A stretch of 13,024 nucleotides of DNA from Bacteroidales bacterium (GTDB taxonomy: Bacteria > Bacteroidota > Bacteroidia > Bacteroidales > VadinHA17): positions 1 to 13,024 of the forward strand of contig JAAZAP010000213.1 of NCBI GenBank assembly GCA_012514255.1, written 5' to 3'. A program made the translations under genes and the position numbers. The notes below the pieces were generated by a model. The model saw only the letters and a program-made list of their open reading frames with translations, did no database searches and was not told the origin of the DNA. This document shows, in pieces, positions 1 through 7,164 of this stretch (its first letter is position 1; each line of letters starts with the position of its first letter).

Positions 1-77
1 AAATCACACCTAATTTTCATACTGGTTATTTCAGAACGAAAAGTAAAGATACAAATTGATTTCAGACTAATGTTCAG

Positions 78-109
78 ATTGTAAAACAGCGGATTTTAAT
101 ATACTTTTG
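78..109 (+). promoter_or_regulatory. Putative Bacteroidota promoter of glyQS
   Basis: A -7 box TACTTTTG at 102-109 matches the phylum consensus TAnnTTTG exactly. An imperfect -33 box, ATTG against consensus TTTG, lies at 78-81, leaving a 20-base spacer within the usual range. The surrounding DNA is AT-rich and precedes the glyQS start codon by about 35 bases. The match is direct from sequence and the promoter function is inferred. It probably drives glyQS together with the following glycosyltransferase. Confidence 0.6.
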
Positions 110-126
110 CCCGGTTATTAACCGGG
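110..126. promoter_or_regulatory. 17-base palindrome at the glyQS transcription start
   Basis: The sequence CCCGGTTATTAACCGGG is a perfect inverted repeat with 8-base arms around a central T. As RNA it would fold as a 7-bp stem with a 3-base loop. It abuts the 3' end of the -7 box at 102-109, so transcription should begin within it, and it ends 17 bases before the glyQS ATG. It could be an operator overlapping the start site, or a 5'-terminal mRNA hairpin affecting stability or ribosome access. No U-tract follows, so it is not a classical terminator. Confidence 0.5.
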
Positions 127-143
127 ACAACCTCAAAATCAGT

Positions 144-1694
144 ATGGCTCAAGAAGATGTATTCAAAAAACTGGTTGCGCACTGCAAGGAGTATGGCTAT
201 GTATTTCCGTCCAGCGAAATTTATGATGGTCTGGGCGCTGTATATGATTACGGCCAGTACGGAGTTGAACTGAAGAACAACATCAAAAAGTACTGGTGGG
301 ACAGCATGGTGCTTATGAATGAGAACATCGTCGGGCTTGATTCGGCAATATTCATGCACCCTGAGATATGGAAAGCCTCAGGTCATGTTGATGCATTCAA
401 TGACCCGCTGATTGACAATCGTGACAGTAAGAAGCGCTACCGTGCCGATGTGCTTATTGAGGAGCACCTGGAGAAGTTGAATGACAAGATTGAGAAAGAG
501 GTAGAGAAGGCCAGGGCACGGTTCGGGGAGAAATTTGACGAGGCCCTTTACAGGTCAACCAATCCGCGCATTGTTGAGATCAGCGGGAAGTATGATGCCC
601 TGCATAAAAGGTTTGTTGAGGCCATGGCCGGTCCGGATCTGACTGAGCTGAGGCAGATCATCGTTGACAACGCCATTGTCTGTCCTGTATCCGGCACATG
701 CAACTGGACCGAGCCAAGGCAGTTTAACCTCATGTTCGCCACTGAGATAGGATCAACATCTGACGGTGCGATGAAGATATATCTGCGCCCGGAGACGGCC
801 CAGGGTATCTTCGTCAACTTCCTCAATGTGCAGAAGACAGGCCGCATGAAGCTACCCTTTGGCATAGCACAGATAGGCAAAGCCTTCAGGAACGAGATCG
901 TTGCACGCCAGTTTATTTTCCGCATGCGCGAGTTTGAGCAGATGGAGCTGCAGTTCTTCGTCAAGCCCGGCACCGAGCTCGACTGGTTCCGGCACTGGAA
1001 GGAGATCAGGATGAGATGGCACCGGGCCCTCGGCTTTGGTGATGACAACTACCGCTTTCATGATCATGATAAGCTTGCCCATTACGCCAACGCTGCGGCT
1101 GACATAGAGTACAGGTTCCCGTTCGGCTTCAAGGAGGTGGAGGGAATCCATTCGCGTACCGACTTTGATCTGAAGCAGCATCAGCAGTACAGCGGGAAGA
1201 AGATGCAGTACTTTGATCCGGAGAAGAATGAATCATATATACCATACGTCATAGAGACCTCTATTGGTGTTGACCGCATGTTCCTGCAGGTGATAGCAGC
1301 TTCCTATTATGAAGAGAATCTCACAAAGGAAGACGGAGTGCCTGACAGCAGGATTGTGCTGCGTCTTCCGGCCGTGCTTGCACCGGTGAAACTGGCGGTG
1401 CTGCCGCTGGTACGCAAGGATGGCCTTCCGGATATCTCCCGCAAGATCGTCAACGACCTGAAGTTTGATTTTAACTGCCAGTATGATGAGAAGGACTCTA
1501 TTGGCAAGCGCTACCGCCGGCAGGATGCCATAGGTACTCCTTACTGCATCACCATTGACTATCAGACAGTGCAGGATGAGACCGTTACTATCAGGTACCG
1601 TGACTCAATGCTCCAGGAGCGCGTACCTGTTACACAATTGCGGACTATCATAGCTGACAGGGTCAGCATGCAGGAACAACTGAAAAGACTATGA
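144..1694 (+). CDS. glyQS: Glycine--tRNA ligase (alpha2 dimer type)
   Basis: Cytoplasmic class II aminoacyl-tRNA synthetase that charges tRNA-Gly with glycine using ATP. At 516 aa it has the normal length of the single-chain homodimeric enzyme, as opposed to the separate GlyQ and GlyS subunits of many other bacteria. Visible landmarks are a motif 1 region near residues 71-102 (MHPEIWKASGHVDAF), a charged, probably helical insertion at about 104-160, the RPETAQGIF segment at 215-223, motif 2 with FRNEI at 248-252 followed by MREFEQME, motif 3 ETSIGVDRMF at 371-380 with the conserved Arg 378, and an anticodon-binding domain at about 408-510. The ATG at 144 gives the expected N-terminus (EDVFKKLVAHCKEYGYVFPS). 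The next gene begins one base after its stop, suggesting co-transcription. It is often named glyS in this phylum. All key motifs look intact. Confidence 0.97.
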   Translation: MAQEDVFKKLVAHCKEYGYVFPSSEIYDGLGAVYDYGQYGVELKNNIKKYWWDSMVLMNENIVGLDSAIFMHPEIWKASGHVDAFNDPLIDNRDSKKRYRADVLIEEHLEKLNDKIEKEVEKARARFGEKFDEALYRSTNPRIVEISGKYDALHKRFVEAMAGPDLTELRQIIVDNAIVCPVSGTCNWTEPRQFNLMFATEIGSTSDGAMKIYLRPETAQGIFVNFLNVQKTGRMKLPFGIAQIGKAFRNEIVARQFIFRMREFEQMELQFFVKPGTELDWFRHWKEIRMRWHRALGFGDDNYRFHDHDKLAHYANAAADIEYRFPFGFKEVEGIHSRTDFDLKQHQQYSGKKMQYFDPEKNESYIPYVIETSIGVDRMFLQVIAASYYEENLTKEDGVPDSRIVLRLPAVLAPVKLAVLPLVRKDGLPDISRKIVNDLKFDFNCQYDEKDSIGKRYRRQDAIGTPYCITIDYQTVQDETVTIRYRDSMLQERVPVTQLRTIIADRVSMQEQLKRL

Positions 1695-1695
1695 T

Positions 1696-2982
1696 ATGGG
1701 CGCCGGGCCGGCAAAAGTTTTGATTATTACCTACTACTGGCCTCCCAGCGGAGGCGCGGGAGTGCAGCGCTGGCTCAAATTCACCAAATACCTTCCCTCA
1801 GCAGGCTGGCTGCCGGTGGTGCTTACCGTCTACCCTGAGTATGCTGCATACCCCTTCAGGGATAACTCACTCTTCGATGAGATCCCTCTGGATGTTGAAG
1901 TGCACAGAACAAAAGCAATTAATTTCTTTGCCCTCTACAACAGGGATCAGTCAAAAATCCCCCATGCCGGATTTGCCTCCGGGAAAGAAAGGGGACTGAA
2001 AAGTATGTTAAGCCGTTTCATCAGGGGTAACTTTTTCATTCCCGATCCACGAAGGGGTTGGAACAGGTACGCTTTCCGAAAAGCATGCGAATTGATTAGA
2101 TCAGGGAACATCTCCCATATAATAACAACCAGCCCGCCCCATTCAACACAACTCATCGGACTGAGACTTAAGCGCCGCTTCCCGCATCTGAAGTGGGTTG
2201 CTGACATGCGCGATCCATGGACGGACATATACTACTATGATATGTTCAGACCATCCTTGCCCGCGAGAATGATTGATCAACACCTTGAAAAGAAAGTGCT
2301 GAACAGAGCTGACAGGATAATAACAGTAGGCCAGTCCCTCGCTTCATCCTTTGCTGAAAGGGGGGGGAATTTATCAGTTAAAACGGATGTGCTGCCCAAC
2401 GGGTACGACGAGGAGGATTTCCAGGGACTGGCATCCGTAACACCTGAGAGGTTTACCATAACCTATGTTGGCACCCTCTCTCCTGCTTACCCCGTAAAAG
2501 GCTTCATTGAGGCTGTCAGGGACCTGAGGATAGACGGCAGGCCCGTGGCACTCAGGTTTGTAGGTACAGTACCTGGTGACATTCAGGCTCTTTTCCCTGC
2601 CGGTGATGATGACAACAGTCCCGAATTTATAAGTTATTGCGAGCACCCTGAAGCCATAAGGCATATGATGAACTCCAGCCTGCTGCTGCTGATCATCCCT
2701 GATCACAGGTCAAACAAGTCAATCCTGACAGGAAAGATTTTTGAATATCTGGCAACTGAAAAGCCAATACTCCTCCTGGGTCCGTCAGAGGGTGATGCTG
2801 CCCGTCTGCTGACCCTGTGCGGTTACCAGGGAATCTTTAACTATGATGATGTGCGGGGGATCCGTGATTTTATCCTGAAGGTGGCTGACGGCAAACCTGT
2901 TAAAAGAAGCGGACATCATCTTGAATATTCACGCAGGGCCCTGACTGTAAAGCTGGGAAAGATACTTGACAGACTGAGATAA
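1696..2982 (+). CDS. GT-B glycosyltransferase (family 4/group 1-like)
   Basis: Predicted cytoplasmic or membrane-associated retaining glycosyltransferase of the two-Rossmann-domain GT-B fold, moving a sugar from a nucleotide-sugar donor to an unknown acceptor, probably a surface glycan. The 428-aa product opens with a beta strand and a glycine-rich loop (YYWPPSGGAGVQRWLKF, residues 13-29), a signature common in Bacteroidota group 1 transferases. Further landmarks are TTSPPHSTQLIG at 144-155, DMRDPWTD at 170-177, the inter-domain segment DVLPNGYDEEDF at 231-242, the C-domain strand TITYVGTL at 254-261, and donor-site segment TGKIFEYLATEKPIL at 345-359, where Glu 350 sits at the family's conserved acidic position. 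No signal peptide or membrane span is evident. The ATG lies one base after the glyQS stop, so translational coupling is likely. Donor and acceptor cannot be predicted. Confidence 0.88.
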   Translation: MGAGPAKVLIITYYWPPSGGAGVQRWLKFTKYLPSAGWLPVVLTVYPEYAAYPFRDNSLFDEIPLDVEVHRTKAINFFALYNRDQSKIPHAGFASGKERGLKSMLSRFIRGNFFIPDPRRGWNRYAFRKACELIRSGNISHIITTSPPHSTQLIGLRLKRRFPHLKWVADMRDPWTDIYYYDMFRPSLPARMIDQHLEKKVLNRADRIITVGQSLASSFAERGGNLSVKTDVLPNGYDEEDFQGLASVTPERFTITYVGTLSPAYPVKGFIEAVRDLRIDGRPVALRFVGTVPGDIQALFPAGDDDNSPEFISYCEHPEAIRHMMNSSLLLLIIPDHRSNKSILTGKIFEYLATEKPILLLGPSEGDAARLLTLCGYQGIFNYDDVRGIRDFILKVADGKPVKRSGHHLEYSRRALTVKLGKILDRLR

Positions 2983-3104
2983 CCTGCTGTCCCTGAAAAG
3001 ATGAGATTTACTGCCAGGCAACTGTGCGTGTGGCACTTAACTTTCCAAGACAGCATGGCATCTTGCCGGAAGAAGACCCTCTCTGCAAGTATTACCGGTA
3101 TTTT
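2983..3104. other. Convergent intergenic spacer without a clear terminator
   Basis: This 122-base gap lies between the rightward glycosyltransferase and the leftward flippase. It contains the 8-base palindrome TACCGGTA at 3093-3100 followed by a T-run, but the palindrome has no loop bases and cannot form a hairpin. CTTGC at 3062-3066 and GCAAG at 3085-3089 could form a weak 5-bp stem. I see no convincing intrinsic terminator in either direction and no small gene. Confidence 0.4.
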
Positions 3105-4586
3105 TTACAGCCTCTTCCTGAACCACTCTGTCACCCTGTCTGCCATCCCGGTAAAATCATCGGAGAGTTTCCAGTACCATACCCCGGCTGCAAATATCAA
3201 TGTTACCAGGAGGCTTCTCAACAGTATATCCGGAACAAGTGATAACTGTGGAATAAGATAGCCGGCAATCATCGCAGTCAGTCCCAGAAGGGTTATTTTC
3301 AGATGTGTCATGCTGTATGGCCAGAGGCCGAATCTCCTTCCGGTGAGCAAAACACCCAGCAGGCTGTAAATAATATTGGAGACCATTGCTGCAAGAGCCG
3401 CTCCCGTTATTCCTAATAGTGGAATGAAGATAACGTTGGTGATCACAAAAAGGCCTATCAGTACAAGCATAAGCCAGGTCTGGAACCTGTAGAGCGATGA
3501 TGTTGAGAGAAGGACGCTGTTTACACCGGCGGATACACTCACCAGGTATCCAAGCCCTATCAGTATTATCACAGCACCGCTGCCTGAATAGGCATCCGGA
3601 AGCAGCCTGAAGATATTGTCCATATTGACCATCAACCCGATGAAGATCAGCAGACCTACTGTATACTGGCCTATACTGCTTCGTGAATACAGGTAATCAA
3701 TAGTTGCCAGGTCATCCTTCTTCCACGCCTCTGCAAGGAAGGGTATTGAGATTTTTGATACTGACCGGCCCGGCAATGTTATCAGCACGGCAAAATAGGA
3801 GGCTATAGAGTATATACCTACTTCGGCCTCACCGAGATACCTGTTCACAAATAGTTTGTCAAGTGATGTCAGGGTAACCGTAGTGATACCGGTAAGTATC
3901 CCGAAAAAGCAGAGGATGATGATCTCGCGCCTCAGGTGCGGTGTGATATGACCGGGTTCCAGCTTCAGCGAGATCTCTCCCCTCTTCAACAGGTTTATAA
4001 AAATTACTACCAGAAGTATCCCCTGCGAGACCACGTAGCCAAAGACATAACCGTCAAAATCAATGATGCCGGCCCAGAAGAGACAGATCAGCGCCAGGTT
4101 AAAAACCCTGAACAGAAACTCCCGCAGGAACGTGCCCAGGACAGCATCATAGAGGACCTTGTTGTAATTGTCGAGCAGGCTAAACAGAAGCGTTATAAAG
4201 AGCAGTGCCGGCAGATAAAGGGAGTACTCTGTTATTAAAGGGGAACGCTCCATGTTTGCCTCCACAAAGTGTGGTCCATAGAACTTCAGTACCAGCAGGG
4301 CGACGATAAAGCCGGCAAGGGTAATGGCCAGTGCAAGCCCCAGGAATCCGTGATGTCTGCCCTCACCGTCCCTGAACCATGGAAAGAGTCTGTTGATCAC
4401 ATTGGTGAATCCGAGGCCGGAGAACTGGGCGAGTATGGTTGCAAACGAAATAAGCAGTTGCACAACACCTATCTCACCAGTGGTGAATATCCTGGGGGAA
4501 AGAATGATAATATTGACGAAACCCAGGATGGCTCCCAGATAAGACCATGCTGTCCCGCGTATCGTCTGCCTTTGAACTATACCCAT
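3105..4586 (-). CDS. Oligosaccharide/polysaccharide flippase (Wzx-like, MOP superfamily)
   Basis: Inner-membrane protein of the polysaccharide biosynthesis/MATE-like superfamily, predicted to flip lipid-linked glycan intermediates from the cytoplasmic to the periplasmic leaflet. The chosen ATG at 4586 gives 493 aa beginning MGIVQRQTIRGTAWSYLGA, a typical start for these proteins in Bacteroidota. The open frame runs further upstream to a TTG at 4607, but that codon lies inside a candidate -7 promoter box. About 12-14 hydrophobic helices span the whole length, separated by short basic loops (for example FINLLKRGE and LTGRRFG), and the chain ends in a positively charged tail (WFRKRL). No soluble catalytic domain is present. 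It stands alone on its strand, converging on a glycosyltransferase and diverging from a YfhO gene, consistent with a role in surface glycan export. Substrate is unknown. Confidence 0.88.
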   Translation of the reverse strand: MGIVQRQTIRGTAWSYLGAILGFVNIIILSPRIFTTGEIGVVQLLISFATILAQFSGLGFTNVINRLFPWFRDGEGRHHGFLGLALAITLAGFIVALLVLKFYGPHFVEANMERSPLITEYSLYLPALLFITLLFSLLDNYNKVLYDAVLGTFLREFLFRVFNLALICLFWAGIIDFDGYVFGYVVSQGILLVVIFINLLKRGEISLKLEPGHITPHLRREIIILCFFGILTGITTVTLTSLDKLFVNRYLGEAEVGIYSIASYFAVLITLPGRSVSKISIPFLAEAWKKDDLATIDYLYSRSSIGQYTVGLLIFIGLMVNMDNIFRLLPDAYSGSGAVIILIGLGYLVSVSAGVNSVLLSTSSLYRFQTWLMLVLIGLFVITNVIFIPLLGITGAALAAMVSNIIYSLLGVLLTGRRFGLWPYSMTHLKITLLGLTAMIAGYLIPQLSLVPDILLRSLLVTLIFAAGVWYWKLSDDFTGMADRVTEWFRKRL

Positions 4587-4604
4587 CTGAATGTACTGCT
4601 GCGG

Positions 4605-4612
4605 CAAATGTA
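4605..4612 (-). promoter_or_regulatory. Putative -7 box of the flippase gene
   Basis: Read on the minus strand this is TACATTTG, a perfect match to the TAnnTTTG consensus. A good -33 TTTG is absent at the expected distance (TAAA is found near 4632-4635). Initiation a few bases downstream would give a leader of roughly 10-15 bases before the ATG at 4586. The in-frame TTG at 4607-4605 forms the last three bases of this box, which argues against its use as a start codon. Confidence 0.45.
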
Positions 4613-4626
4613 TAACAATATACTCA

Positions 4627-4657
4627 TTTGATTTAAGGATCAGTTGGTGTATTTTTG
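4627..4657 (+). promoter_or_regulatory. Putative Bacteroidota promoter of the YfhO-methyltransferase unit
   Basis: A perfect -33 TTTG at 4627-4630 and a perfect -7 box TATTTTTG at 4650-4657 are separated by 19 bases, an excellent match to the phylum's housekeeping promoter layout. The expected leader to the ATG at 4702 is about 40 bases. It contains a small potential hairpin at 4674-4686 (CGGG stem, GGAAA loop, CCCG). Confidence 0.65.
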
Positions 4658-4701
4658 TCGGATAATATCAAACCGGGGGAAACCCGCTTAACAACTTTCA
4701 A

Positions 4702-7164
4702 ATGAAACCGAGCCTGTTCAAATCAGCCCTGCCACACGTTATTGCCGTGATCCTGTTTACGGTGATCTCTTTCGCATACTTCTACCCCGTGCTTGAGGGG
4801 CGAAAGATCAATGCCCACGACACAAAAGTATATGAGGGATCCTCGAAGGAGATCAGCGATTACCGCGATAAATACGGCAGGGAACCCCTATGGACCAACT
4901 CGATGTTCGGAGGGATGCCTGCTTATACTATCTCTGTTTTGTACCCCGGGAACCTGTTCAAGCACCTCGATGACTTCCTGAAACTTTATAAGACCCCGGT
5001 AGCAGCACTCTTCCTTTCCATGCTCGGATTCTATATCATGCTGCTGTTCTTCAGGGTCAATCCATGGCTGGCGATGGCCGGAGCAATTGCATATGGCTTC
5101 TCATCATACCTCTTTGTGAGTCTGTCAGCGGGGCATAATACAAAAGCCTATGCCATGGCATGGATTGCCCCGGTAATAGGCTCTGTGGTATACTCGTTCA
5201 GGAAAAATCTCCTGGCGGGGGCCTCCCTCTTTGCCCTCTTCCTCTCCATGCAGATAATGGCCAATCACGTACAGATAACCTATTATACAGGCCTGATAGT
5301 CCTTGTCTTCGGCATTTTCGAGCTTATATACTCCATAAAAAGCAAAATGATCCCTTCATTCCTCAAAACCCTGGGAGTGCTGGTGGTGGCGGCACTGATT
5401 GCTTTCAGTGTCAATTTCGCTTCACTCTACTCCACCTGGGAATACAGCAAGGAGTCAACCAGGGGCAAAAGTGAACTCTCCAAAGCTGAAGGTACGAATG
5501 AAAAGGGTCTCGACAAGGAGTATATCACCCAGTGGAGCTATGGAATTGGGGAGTCTCTCACCTTCCTGATACCCAATTTCAAAGGTGGTGCATCAGCACC
5601 TTTCGACACCAACTCAGAAACGGTTAAGGTGCTGCGCAAGAACAATATGGGACAGGCACAGGGACAGCTCTACAGGTACTGGGGTAAACAGCCCAGTACC
5701 AGCGGACCGGTCTATTTCGGGGCGGTGGTGCTCTTCCTCTTTGTGCTTGGCCTGCTGGTCATCAAAGGAAGGGAGAAGTGGTGGATCCTTACCGCTGCCC
5801 TGCTCTCTTTACTGCTGTCATGGGGTAAGAACTTCATGCCACTGACTTCACTCTTCATCGATTTCTTCCCCGGATATGACAAGTTCAGGGCGGTATCCAT
5901 GACACTGGTCATGGCAGGAGTGCTGGTGCCACTGCTGGGGGTACTTGCCCTCAAGGAGCTATCAGAAGGAACCATTGACAGGAACAAAGCAGCAAAGTCC
6001 GTGCTGACAGCTGCGCTGATTACAGGAGGACTGGCTTTCATCTTCTTCCTGGTGCCTGGACTGGCAGGTTCATTCCTCAGGCCTGATGAGCAATCGTTCC
6101 CTGATTCGCTGGCATGGATCAAAGAGGCAATGGCAGCTGACAGGAAGGCAATGCTTCGCACAGACGCCCTCCGGTCATTTGTCTTCATCTCCGGCGGCGC
6201 TGCACTGATATGGTTCTATTTGAAAGGCAGAATTAAATCCGCCTATACGTTACTTGGACTGACTCTTCTCTTCCTTATTGACCAGATACCGGTAGATGCA
6301 AGGTATCTTGGCAGTTCAAATTTTCAGACAAAAAGGGCTGCTGCCAGCTCGTTCGCCCCTTCCACGGCTGATAAAGAGATACTGAGCGACGAGGGCGAAT
6401 TCCGCGTTCTTAACCTTACCGTATCGGTATTTAATGATGCCTCTACATCATACTATCACCAGTCCATAGGCGGGTACAGCGGAGCAAAGATGAAGAGATA
6501 CCAGGAACTGATAGAAACAGGCCTGACTGATGACATCAACTCACTGATATCCAGCCTCAGAACCAGCACTACAATGGAAGAGGCCGAAGGGGTGATGGAG
6601 AACCTGGGTATTCTCAACATGCTTAATACCCGGTATATCATCCTCGATCCCGGCGCATCACCTCTGTATAACAGGAATGCTTTGGGAAATGCATGGCTTG
6701 TCAACGAAATCTCCATCGTTGAAAATGCCGACGCTGAACTGCAGGCTATCAGTTCCATAAATCCGAAAGATGTGGCCGTGGCAGACCGAAGGTTCGCAGA
6801 GATGATCCCCGTGGCTGCAACCACCGCCACTCCGGGTGATACCATTTACCTTTCGTCATATGAACCCAACCTGCTTACCTACAGGGCTGAACTCACATCA
6901 GAGAGAGTGGCCATCTTCTCTGAAATCTATTACAAATACGGCTGGAAAGCCTTTATCGATGATACCCCCGCCGATCACTTCAGGGCCAATTATGTACTGA
7001 GAGGAATGACCCTGCCTGCAGGAAGCCATACTATAACCTTCAGGTTTGAGCCGGAGTCATACAGAATCGGGAACAAGGTATCGCTGGCAGGCTCAATCCT
7101 GCTGCTGGCATTCCTGGTAATGGCGGCAATTTCCATCTTCAAACAACGCCGTACTGATGCCTGA
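4702..7164 (+). CDS. YfhO-family membrane protein, predicted GT-C-type glycosyltransferase
   Basis: An 820-aa multi-spanning inner-membrane protein of the YfhO family. Characterised Gram-positive members (Bacillus YfhO, Listeria GtlB) act outside the membrane in glycosylating teichoic acids; the acceptor in Bacteroidota is not known. The first span (about 12-30) leads to an extracytoplasmic loop with NAHDTKVYEG around Asp 40, a position where GT-C enzymes carry their catalytic acid, then WTNSMFGGMPAY at 64-75. A conserved-looking SAGHNTKAYAMAW follows at 142-154. I count about 13-14 hydrophobic helices, most before residue 527. A soluble, probably periplasmic domain at about 528-790 ends with the family-like C-terminal module (IYYKYGWKAFIDD and FRANYVLRGMTLPAGSHT), then a last span at about 792-813 and a basic tail. 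It overlaps the downstream methyltransferase by 8 bases, implying a shared transcript. Confidence 0.88.
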   Translation: MKPSLFKSALPHVIAVILFTVISFAYFYPVLEGRKINAHDTKVYEGSSKEISDYRDKYGREPLWTNSMFGGMPAYTISVLYPGNLFKHLDDFLKLYKTPVAALFLSMLGFYIMLLFFRVNPWLAMAGAIAYGFSSYLFVSLSAGHNTKAYAMAWIAPVIGSVVYSFRKNLLAGASLFALFLSMQIMANHVQITYYTGLIVLVFGIFELIYSIKSKMIPSFLKTLGVLVVAALIAFSVNFASLYSTWEYSKESTRGKSELSKAEGTNEKGLDKEYITQWSYGIGESLTFLIPNFKGGASAPFDTNSETVKVLRKNNMGQAQGQLYRYWGKQPSTSGPVYFGAVVLFLFVLGLLVIKGREKWWILTAALLSLLLSWGKNFMPLTSLFIDFFPGYDKFRAVSMTLVMAGVLVPLLGVLALKELSEGTIDRNKAAKSVLTAALITGGLAFIFFLVPGLAGSFLRPDEQSFPDSLAWIKEAMAADRKAMLRTDALRSFVFISGGAALIWFYLKGRIKSAYTLLGLTLLFLIDQIPVDARYLGSSNFQTKRAAASSFAPSTADKEILSDEGEFRVLNLTVSVFNDASTSYYHQSIGGYSGAKMKRYQELIETGLTDDINSLISSLRTSTTMEEAEGVMENLGILNMLNTRYIILDPGASPLYNRNALGNAWLVNEISIVENADAELQAISSINPKDVAVADRRFAEMIPVAATTATPGDTIYLSSYEPNLLTYRAELTSERVAIFSEIYYKYGWKAFIDDTPADHFRANYVLRGMTLPAGSHTITFRFEPESYRIGNKVSLAGSILLLAFLVMAAISIFKQRRTDA

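Noticed and set aside
44..51. Minus-strand TATCTTTA resembling a -7 box for a leftward gene off the window.
   Set aside because: One mismatch to TAnnTTTG and no TTTG at the expected -33 distance; no coding evidence on that side.
548..1048. Minus-strand open frame of 166 codons inside glyQS.
   Set aside because: Lies opposite a well-conserved synthetase and its translation resembles no family; a shadow of codon bias.
3085..3106. TACCGGTA followed by a T-run, resembling an intrinsic terminator for the glycosyltransferase.
   Set aside because: The palindrome has no loop bases and the flanks do not extend a stem, so no hairpin can form.
3001..3261. Plus-strand open frame of 86 codons starting in the convergent gap.
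   Set aside because: More than half runs antisense through the flippase C-terminus, and the translation shows no recognisable domain or signal peptide.
4674..4686. CGGG-GGAAA-CCCG hairpin in the YfhO leader as a riboswitch or attenuator.
   Set aside because: Only four base pairs, no alternative pairing partner and no U-tract; kept only as a minor note in the promoter entry.
5712..6188. Minus-strand open frame of 158 codons inside the YfhO gene.
   Set aside because: Serine/alanine-rich translation typical of antisense to membrane-protein codons; no start context or family match.
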